From an uncultured Rikenella sp. (GTDB lineage Bacteria > Bacteroidota > Bacteroidia > Bacteroidales > Rikenellaceae): 37,803 bases of DNA. The first letter of the stretch is position 1, and the number at the start of each line of letters is the position of its first letter. The stretch spans positions 1-37,803 of the forward strand of contig CAJTNK010000009.1 in NCBI GenBank assembly GCA_910577885.1, read 5' to 3'. The position numbers were made by a program, and so were the translations under genes. The notes beneath the pieces were generated by a model. It worked only from the letters and a program-made list of their open reading frames with translations. It did no database searches and had not been told where the DNA came from. Shown in pieces: positions 32,253 through 37,803 of this stretch.

Positions 32253-33304
32253 GAATCAAATTATTATCTCTTTCCTTCATTTTCCTGACCGTCGCCCCGG
32301 TCGCCGCGCAGGAGCTGCGAGTCTCCTTGCGCTCTGAAAACGGGCCGCTGCCTTACGCCTACCTCTACCTGAACGGTCGAGCAGCGGCGGTGACCGACAC
32401 GCTGGGGGTTGCCCGGCTCGAGACCGGGCGGTGGCACACGGGGGATACGCTCACGGCTTCGTATGCGGGCACGACGACCGAGAGCCGGGTGATCGATGCC
32501 GAAACGGCCCGACAGGGCCATTGCACTTTGGTCTTACAGGAGGTCTACACTGCTTTGACGACCGACCGAGTGGTCGTTCGCGGCGACGTCGAGCGGTTTT
32601 TCCGGCGGGCGGTCCGCGAGCACAGCGGCTGTGTGGACGGCTGTTGGGGCGAGGCGCAGCTCCAGGGCGAAGTCTCGATGAGCTACAGCTCGGCTCAAAA
32701 CGGCCTGCGGAATTCGATTTCGGGACGCATCACGACGCACCGGAACGAGGTCTCGCCGCGGAATTACCTGGATCACGACTACCGCCTGACGATCGACCGG
32801 GAGGACTCTGCCGGGCAGTCGGAGCCCTCCGCGGAGCTGCTCCGGGAACTCAACCGGATGTTATGAGTATCGATTGGTCCGATCTTCCAGCTTCAGGAAC
32901 ACAAAATCTTCGGCGACCACCGACGAAAACTGAGTTACCTGGGTCAAAAGGAGGGGCTTCGGATCTTCCGGGCCGTCTTCCCGCAGGTGGCGATAGGCAA
33001 CGACTCGATATACCTCCAGATCGTTGCTTACGTAGACGAGGCGACGAAGCTGCCCCAAGCGATCGAAGCGGAGTACCTGCGTAAAGACTTGAAGTATTCG
33101 GTCCGAGTCCGGGCCGAGTATACCCCCTATCGGCTCAATGCGGGCTGGTATGCGGGTCGGATCTGCCTCACTCCCGCATCGATCGACTACCGGATGGTGC
33201 TGGAGGATACGGAGGTGAACGGACGGTTCCGAGATGGCCGCTTCCTCTCGCCCACCTCCACCCGGAAGAGGTCCCAAGAAGAACCGCTCTATGTGCCGTT
33301 GTAA
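32249..33304 (+). pseudogene. Secreted carboxypeptidase-regulatory-like protein, interrupted by TGA
   Basis: ATG 32249 overlaps the GntR stop (ATGA) and encodes a signal peptide (RIKLLSLSFIFLTVAPVAAQ), then a beta-sandwich start of the carboxypeptidase-regulatory-like type (LRVSLRSENGPLPYAYLYLNGRAAAVTDTLGVARL). Reading proceeds to RELNRML, then a TGA at 32864-32866. In the same frame the protein continues (VSIGPIFQLQEHKIFGDHRRKLSY ... SIYLQIVAYVDEATKLPQAIEAEYL ... SIDYRMVLEDTEV) to a TAA at 33302. Without the TGA the product would be 351 residues; CGA (Arg) to TGA is one transition. No ATG lies close after the TGA to restart the second half. It may be a true null allele, a polymorphism or a sequencing error. 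Function unknown, but it belongs to the ABC operon. Confidence 0.82.
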
Positions 33305-33327
33305 ATGCGCCGCTGGAAACGACAGCA

Positions 33328-33362
33328 AGGGGCCTTTCCTGCGGTTGGCAGGAAAGGCCCCT
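33328..33362. terminator. Bidirectional hairpin between convergent genes
   Basis: A perfect 15-bp stem (AGGGGCCTTTCCTGC / GCAGGAAAGGCCCCT) with a 5-nt loop, between the interrupted gene (+) and purC (-). U-tracts are weak on both sides. Confidence 0.75.
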
Positions 33363-33412
33363 CGTTCGTTTGTCACAACCACCAGTGTGTGACTCCTATT
33401 TTTCGCGTGGGA

Positions 33413-34378
33413 TTATCTCAACCGCGCCAACATGTTCCGGACGTTATTTTCGATCCGTTCCTGAATGGCCGCCTCACTCTCCGTCCCAGCCCCGCGGTCG
33501 AACCGTTCGCCCGTGATCTGCTCATAGAGCTCGATGTACCGCTCACTGACACTCGCCACGAACTCGTCCGACAGCTCCGGCATCACATCCCCCGGACGCC
33601 CCTGGAACCCGTGTTCCATGAGCCACTCCCGCACGAACTCCTTCGACAGCTGCCGCTGCTGTTCACCCCGGTCGAAACGCTCCTGATACCCCTCCGCATA
33701 AAAATACCGCGAACTGTCCGGCGTATGCACTTCGTCGATCAAGTAAATCTCGCCGTCCTTCTTCCCGAACTCATACTTCGTATCCACCAGAATAAGCCCA
33801 TGCTTGGCGGCAATCTCCGTTCCGCGTTCGAAAAGCTGCATCGCATACCGTTCCAAAACCGCATAATCCTCGGCCGACACCAACCCCTTCGCAATAATGT
33901 CCTCTTTCGAGATATTCTCATCGTGCAACCCGAGTTCCGCCTTCGTGGTCGGCGTAATGATCGGCTTCGGGAACTTCTGGTGTTCGCGCATCCCGTCCGG
34001 CAGCGGCACCCCGCAGATCGACCTGGCCCCCGCCTTGTAGTCGCGCCACGAGCTCCCGGTCAGGTAGCCCCGCACGATCATCTCCACCGCAAACGGTTCG
34101 CACCGATGCCCCACCGTGACCATCGGATCGGGCGAAGCGATCTTCCAGTTGGGACAAATATCCGTCGTAGCATCCAGCGCCTTGGCGGCGATCTGATTCA
34201 ACACCTGCCCCTTGAACGGAATCCCCTTGGGCAACACCACGTCGAAAGCCGAGATCCGGTCCGAAACCACCATCACCAGATATTTGTCGTCGATGTTGTA
34301 CACATCGCGCACCTTGCCTTCGTACAACGAACGCTGTCCATCGAACCGCATGTCGGTCTTTACCAATGCTTTGGCCAT
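33413..34378 (-). CDS. purC: Phosphoribosylaminoimidazole-succinocarboxamide synthase
   Basis: SAICAR synthase of purine synthesis: CAIR + aspartate + ATP gives SAICAR. The 321-residue protein shows YEGKVRDVYNIDDKYLVMVVSDRISAFDVVLPKGIPFKG near the start (ATP site), EMIVRGYLTGSSWRDYK (about 100-116) and GLILVDTKYEFGKKDGEIYLIDEVHTPDSSRYF (the DEVHTPDSSRY signature). I use the ATG at 34378 (MAKALVK) and not an upstream in-frame TTG at 34390. It lies 47 nt downstream of phoH, and the gene ends beside a convergent hairpin. The length suits a short eubacterial PurC with a C-terminal extension. Confidence 0.95.
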   Translation of the reverse strand: MAKALVKTDMRFDGQRSLYEGKVRDVYNIDDKYLVMVVSDRISAFDVVLPKGIPFKGQVLNQIAAKALDATTDICPNWKIASPDPMVTVGHRCEPFAVEMIVRGYLTGSSWRDYKAGARSICGVPLPDGMREHQKFPKPIITPTTKAELGLHDENISKEDIIAKGLVSAEDYAVLERYAMQLFERGTEIAAKHGLILVDTKYEFGKKDGEIYLIDEVHTPDSSRYFYAEGYQERFDRGEQQRQLSKEFVREWLMEHGFQGRPGDVMPELSDEFVASVSERYIELYEQITGERFDRGAGTESEAAIQERIENNVRNMLARLR

Positions 34379-34425
34379 GTTTTGAAACAATTTTTATGGT
34401 TTTGTTGTAACTCTGTGTCTGTTCC

Positions 34426-35397
34426 TCATTCAGCCCGGTCGAACGCCTGTACGATCCGTTTCACCAGCTCGTGCCGCACGATGTCCCGCCGGTCGAACTC
34501 CACCACGCCGATCCCCCGGATCTCCCGCAGCAACTCGATCGCCGGCAGCAAACCCGAGTCCTGACGATTCGGCAGGTCGACCTGGGTCATGTCCCCCGTC
34601 ACGATGAACCGCGCGTTCCGCCCCATCCGCGTAAGAAACATCTTGATCTGCGACAGGTTCGTATTCTGCGCCTCGTCCAGAATCACGAAAGCGTTATCCA
34701 GCGTCCGCCCCCGCATATAAGCCAGCGGAGCGATCTGCACCACCCCTTCCGCCATGTAATCCTGCAGCTTCTTGGGCGGAATCATGTCGTTCAACGCATC
34801 ATACAGCGGCTGCAAATACGGGTCGAGCTTCTCTTTCAAATCCCCCGGCAGAAACCCGAGCTTCTCGCCCGCCTCCACCGCCGGCCGGGTCAGGATAATG
34901 CGCCGCACCTCCTTATTCTTGAGCGCCCGCACCGCCAGCGCTATGGCCGTATAGGTCTTGCCGCTCCCCGCCGGACCGACGGCAAACAGGAGGTCGTTTT
35001 TGGCATACAGCTCCACCAACTTCCGCTGGTTCTCGGTCCGCGCCCGAACCACCGTCCCGTTGTTCCCATACACGATGACATCCTCACCGCCCACAGCCCC
35101 CTCTCCGGTCATCGCCACCGCCTCTGTTGTCCGCAACGTCGTCGGCACGTCGAAAATCTGATCGATCACCTCCGGCGACACATGCCCGTACCGACCGTAG
35201 TAAGCCGCCAACTGACCGAACCGCTCTTCGAAACGGGCGATCTGCGCCTCCGCTCCGATCAGCTTCAAGACGCTCCCCCGCCCCACGATCTTCAGCTCCG
35301 GGAACTTGGCCGCCAAACGGTCGTAGTTCGCATTCCCGGGGCCGTAGAAGTCCGCCGGGTCGATCACCCCGCCCAGGTCGACGATCTTTTCGCTCAT
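34426..35397 (-). CDS. phoH: PhoH-family ATPase
   Basis: A 323-residue cytoplasmic P-loop ATPase of the PhoH/PhoL family. Known members are linked to RNA metabolism or phosphate starvation, but their activity is ill-defined. Walker A is GPAGSGKT (141-148), Walker B is FVILDEAQN (237-245), and RPAVEAGEKLGFLPGDL and VTGDMTQVDLP are further signatures. The N-terminal 100 residues resemble the KH-like preceding domain of PhoL. It lies between an outer-membrane barrel gene (16 nt upstream) and purC (47 nt downstream), so purine synthesis and PhoH are coupled transcriptionally. Confidence 0.94.
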   Translation of the reverse strand: MSEKIVDLGGVIDPADFYGPGNANYDRLAAKFPELKIVGRGSVLKLIGAEAQIARFEERFGQLAAYYGRYGHVSPEVIDQIFDVPTTLRTTEAVAMTGEGAVGGEDVIVYGNNGTVVRARTENQRKLVELYAKNDLLFAVGPAGSGKTYTAIALAVRALKNKEVRRIILTRPAVEAGEKLGFLPGDLKEKLDPYLQPLYDALNDMIPPKKLQDYMAEGVVQIAPLAYMRGRTLDNAFVILDEAQNTNLSQIKMFLTRMGRNARFIVTGDMTQVDLPNRQDSGLLPAIELLREIRGIGVVEFDRRDIVRHELVKRIVQAFDRAE

Positions 35398-35413
35398 ACC
35401 GACAGAGAGTGTA

Positions 35414-36079
35414 TTATTTAATCAACATATAGCCGACCGAAATGGCCACTTTCCGTTCCGTGACCTTCAGATTCGGCGTGTATTGTTCCATCACCCCTTT
35501 GTCCGTGATGTTGGTGATGTTGCCGCAGTACCGCGCGTCGATGGTCCACCTCCCGAGGTCGAGCCCCACACCGGCCTGATAGCCCAGCACGAAATTCTGG
35601 AGCCTCGGCGCCACTTTCGCCTCACTCCGCCCGGCATTCATCACCTCGTCCATCGGGAAACGGAACGACGGACCCACCATCAAGCGTACGATCGAGAATT
35701 TCCATCCCACCAGCACCGGCACTTCGATCCAGTTCGACCGCACCTTGAGCTTGCTTCCGTACTCTCCGCCTCCGCCATTGGTTTCATCGATGGGAAACGA
35801 CCCGCTCGCCCGGCTATAGACGATTTCCGGCTGCAACAGAAAACCCAGCGGCAACCTTACCCGCGCCTGCAAACCGAGTTCGAACCCCGGCTTGGTACTG
35901 CTCTCGTCATACCGGCGATCCTGACTGCTCGTCCCGCCCGAGAAGGTGTATTTCAGATCCGAACTGTTAATCAGCAACCCGGCCTTGACCCCGAACTGAA
36001 AAATGGATTGTGCCCGCGCGGCCGAGAGTCCGCCGCCCACGGCAATGACGGTCAGCAATAAAAAAGCGATTCGTTTCAT
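35414..36079 (-). CDS. Outer-membrane beta-barrel protein (PorT-like)
   Basis: A 221-residue exported protein. The signal peptide is KRIAFLLLTVIAVGGGLSAARAQ. The mature part has the alternating strands of an eight-stranded barrel: FGVKAGLLINSSDLKYTF, PGFELGLQARVRLPLGFLLQPEIVYSRASG, WIEVPVLVGWKFSIVRLMVGPSFRFPM, FVLGYQAGVGLDLGRWTIDARYCGN, ending KVAISVGYMLIK with the C-terminal strand. It resembles the PorT/'outer membrane protein beta-barrel domain' family. It leads a unit with phoH and purC (16-nt gap). The promoter region carries a perfect TATATTTG box and a 12-bp palindrome. Confidence 0.88.
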   Translation of the reverse strand: MKRIAFLLLTVIAVGGGLSAARAQSIFQFGVKAGLLINSSDLKYTFSGGTSSQDRRYDESSTKPGFELGLQARVRLPLGFLLQPEIVYSRASGSFPIDETNGGGGEYGSKLKVRSNWIEVPVLVGWKFSIVRLMVGPSFRFPMDEVMNAGRSEAKVAPRLQNFVLGYQAGVGLDLGRWTIDARYCGNITNITDKGVMEQYTPNLKVTERKVAISVGYMLIK

Positions 36080-36090
36080 CGTTTCGTTCT

Positions 36091-36102
36091 ATCTATATAG
36101 AT
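36091..36102. promoter_or_regulatory. Perfect 12-bp palindrome near the barrel-gene start
   Basis: ATCTATATAGAT is its own reverse complement and falls at the very start of the predicted transcript of the barrel-phoH-purC unit. It may be an operator. AT-rich DNA can give such a motif by chance. Confidence 0.35.
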
Positions 36103-36110
36103 TAAGTGCG

Positions 36111-36118
36111 CAAATATA
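36111..36118 (-). promoter_or_regulatory. Predicted -7 box of the barrel-phoH-purC unit
   Basis: On the minus strand, a perfect TATATTTG. A start near 36104 leaves a leader of about 25 nt. The -33 region has only a TTCG at the right distance. Confidence 0.5.
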
Positions 36119-36148
36119 CGCCATTTTTCCGGCAAACGAACCCGACGG

Positions 36149-37594
36149 TCAAAGCAACGGACTGAAAAGCCTCGCCACCGACTCTTTGAGCAGGTCGCGC
36201 CGCGACCGCACGGCCCACCGCCGCCGGGTCAGCTTGACGCAGTGTTCCAGGTCCTCCAGGAAACGCCGTTCGAGCTGTTCCGTAATCCGGCGGTCGTAAA
36301 TCATGGCCGTCACCTCGAAATTGTCCTCGAAGCTGCGGTTGTCCATATTGGCCGTCCCGATCGACCCGAAACGGGTGTCGACCGTCATGATCTTGCTGTG
36401 GTTGAACCCTTCGTAATAGAGATAGACCTTGATACGCGCCTCCAACAACTCGGTGATGTACGACCGCGACGCCCAGTAGACGATCTTGCTGTCCGACCGC
36501 GACGGCAGCATGATGCGCACGTCGATTCCGCTCATCGCCGCCACTTTCAGCGCCGTGAGCAGCGACTCGCCCGGCATGAAATACGGCGTGGCGATATAGA
36601 TATGGTCGGTCGCCTTGTTGATCGCCGCAAAGTAAGCCTGCATGATCGAGGCCCAGTCCGAGTCGGGTCCCGAAGTGACGATCTGCACGGCCGTGTCGCC
36701 GATATACTCGTCCGCCACGGCCAGGTAGCGCTCCTTGTCCCGCAGCTGAATCCCGGTGGCAAAATACCAGTCGGTCAGAAAAGTCAATTGCAGCATATGG
36801 ACCGCCGGCCCCTCGATCTTCAGGTGCGTATCCCGCCACGTGCCGTACTTGGTCCCGTTCAGGTAGCGGTCGGCGACGTTCAGCCCCCCGGTGAAACCCA
36901 CCCGACCGTCGATCACCACGATCTTGCGGTGGTTCCGGTAGTTGATTTTGCTGGTGAGCCACGGGAAAACGACCGGCATAAAACAGTGCACCTGCACCCC
37001 CGCCTCGCGCAACGACCGGATAAAGCTCCGCTTCAGGTTCCAGCTCCCCACATCGTCGTAGATGAACCGCACTTCGACCCCAGCCTGCGCCTTCTCCTTG
37101 AGAATCTCGGCGATCTCGCCCCCCAACACATCGTTCTCGAAGATGTAGTACTCCAGGTGGATGAACGACCGGGCCTGTCCCAGCGCTTCGATCAGCGACG
37201 AGAAGGTCTCCCGGCCATCATTGAGCACCTGCAGGCGATTATTGGTCGTCAGTAGCGATTTGTTGTTGTTCAGCAGCAGGGTGATGATCTCCCGATTGGA
37301 AACCACCTCCGGATGCGAGAAGTTGTCGATCTCGCGCAACTGCCTGTAGCTCAGGTTTTCGAACTGTTTGAGGTCTTTGATCTCCTTTCGGTTGAAGATT
37401 TTCTGTTTGCGGTAGTCCTGCCCGAAGAAGACGAACAACACCATCCCGACAAACGGCAGAAGCACCACCACCGCAATCCACGACAAAGCCCGCACCGGAT
37501 CCCTCCGCTCATGCACGACGGTGAAGACGGTGGCGATAACCACCAAAAAATAGAAAGCCACGAGGGCATATATGACGATACTCCAAAGGTCCAC
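36149..37594 (-). CDS. cls: Cardiolipin synthase
   Basis: A phospholipase-D-family enzyme that joins two phosphatidylglycerols to make cardiolipin at the inner membrane. The 481-residue protein has two N-terminal membrane helices (about 4-24 and 37-58) and two HKD motifs: His222/Lys224/Asp229 in NHRKIVVID and His399/Lys401/Asp406 in NHSKIMTVD. The surrounding YDDVGSWNL, FTGGLNVADRYL and IGTANMDNRSFEDNFE segments fit bacterial Cls. The start codon is GTG (37594), chosen because a TAA stop lies a few codons upstream with no ATG between, and no ATG follows within the first helix. It is followed after 69 nt by the barrel gene's own promoter. Confidence 0.95.
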   Translation of the reverse strand: MDLWSIVIYALVAFYFLVVIATVFTVVHERRDPVRALSWIAVVVLLPFVGMVLFVFFGQDYRKQKIFNRKEIKDLKQFENLSYRQLREIDNFSHPEVVSNREIITLLLNNNKSLLTTNNRLQVLNDGRETFSSLIEALGQARSFIHLEYYIFENDVLGGEIAEILKEKAQAGVEVRFIYDDVGSWNLKRSFIRSLREAGVQVHCFMPVVFPWLTSKINYRNHRKIVVIDGRVGFTGGLNVADRYLNGTKYGTWRDTHLKIEGPAVHMLQLTFLTDWYFATGIQLRDKERYLAVADEYIGDTAVQIVTSGPDSDWASIMQAYFAAINKATDHIYIATPYFMPGESLLTALKVAAMSGIDVRIMLPSRSDSKIVYWASRSYITELLEARIKVYLYYEGFNHSKIMTVDTRFGSIGTANMDNRSFEDNFEVTAMIYDRRITEQLERRFLEDLEHCVKLTRRRWAVRSRRDLLKESVARLFSPLL

Positions 37595-37803
37595 AGCGAG
37601 GCTAAGTTACGCATTTTTTCGTATCCGAAGAGCGAACGCTGCAAAAGAAATGCCATTCTTCTTTCGCCCCTCGCGCAAGTTTTGCCCGATATTTGCAAGA
37701 GCGTCGGTTGATACTATACTATTATCTGTATACTCTGCTTTAGCGACCGGAGGGTACTGTACTTTCTGTGAACAGAAAGTACCAAAGAAACTTTCAAGGA
37801 TGC
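37595..37803. other. Right-end intergenic region without a gene
   Basis: No credible coding frame is present. Besides the cls upstream region it holds the palindromic repeat at 37759-37782. No clear TAnnTTTG box for cls was found. The sequence ends inside or just after the repeat flank. Confidence 0.6.
37759..37782. repeat. Palindromic dispersed-repeat copy, right end
   Basis: GTACTTTCTG-TGAA-CAGAAAGTAC: a 10-bp perfect stem plus one further possible pair. The plus strand from about 37752 (GGTACT) through CCAAAGAAACTTT matches, with a few substitutions, the minus strand of the repeat at 27-50. The two copies therefore face outward. Confidence 0.6.

Noticed and set aside
34379..34390. TTG start for purC
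   Set aside because: The in-frame ATG at 34378 gives the normal N-terminus; TTG starts are rare in this group.
1..37803. tRNA, rRNA, transposase, phage, toxin-antitoxin or defence genes
   Set aside because: None could be seen on either strand; no cloverleaf with a T-loop, no DDE-type or integrase-like protein.

Overview
The window looks like a contig from a GC-rich member of the Bacteroidales; an Alistipes/Rikenellaceae-type organism is my guess. Reasons are the many Bacteroidota promoter boxes (TAnnTTTG, often with TTG/TTTG 19-20 nt upstream), the lack of strong Shine-Dalgarno sequences, a SusC-plug-like domain fused to an M56 peptidase, a Ser-type sulfatase, a PorT-like outer-membrane barrel, and a ferredoxin-dependent 2-oxoacid oxidoreductase in place of a lipoate dehydrogenase complex. 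Nearly all of it is ordinary chromosomal gene content. No tRNA, rRNA, CRISPR array, transposase or phage gene was found. The longest stretch without a gene is 37595-37803.

Layout. 92-2985 (-): korA-korB, 2-oxoacid:ferredoxin oxidoreductase. 3115-3549 (-): small secreted protein. 3665-5332 (-): yggS and a dihydroorotate-dehydrogenase-like flavoprotein. 5424-7118 (+): secreted C69 peptidase. 7216-10222 (+): two glycosyltransferases, an XRE-cupin regulator and a GNAT acetyltransferase. 10325-14318 (-): secreted phosphoesterase/beta-propeller fusion and an overlapping sulfatase. 14469-16981 (-): typA and a DUF308 membrane protein. 17102-19102 (+): panE-like reductase, lipoprotein, GNAT. 19222-21475 (+): BlaI-type repressor and M56 sensor peptidase behind a palindrome-rich promoter. 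21598-22774 (+): MFS transporter gene broken by a frameshift. 22840-23151 (+): AT-rich small membrane protein. 23236-28168 (-): aconitase, isocitrate dehydrogenase and citrate synthase as one operon. 28288-30103 (-): acyltransferase and SIMPL-domain protein. 30281-33304 (+): ABC ATPase, membrane protein, GntR/YtrA regulator and a fourth gene interrupted by an in-frame TGA. 33413-36079 (-): outer-membrane barrel, phoH, purC. 36149-37594 (-): cardiolipin synthase.

Working together: acn-icd-gltA plus korAB would carry carbon from oxaloacetate and acetyl-CoA to succinyl-CoA, with the last step reducing ferredoxin. The BlaI/M56 pair and the GntR/ABC operon both look self-regulated, because palindromes overlap or directly follow their promoters.

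The most notable observations are two genes disrupted by single lesions, related palindromic repeats facing outward at both ends of the window (suggesting the contig ends in a multicopy repeat), unusual cofactor-site residues in isocitrate dehydrogenase, a DHOD-like protein lacking the catalytic cysteine motif, and the phosphoesterase-propeller/sulfatase pair. I did not find a convincing wholly new system. The phosphoesterase/sulfatase operon and the M56 plug-domain sensor are the best candidates for unexplored biology.
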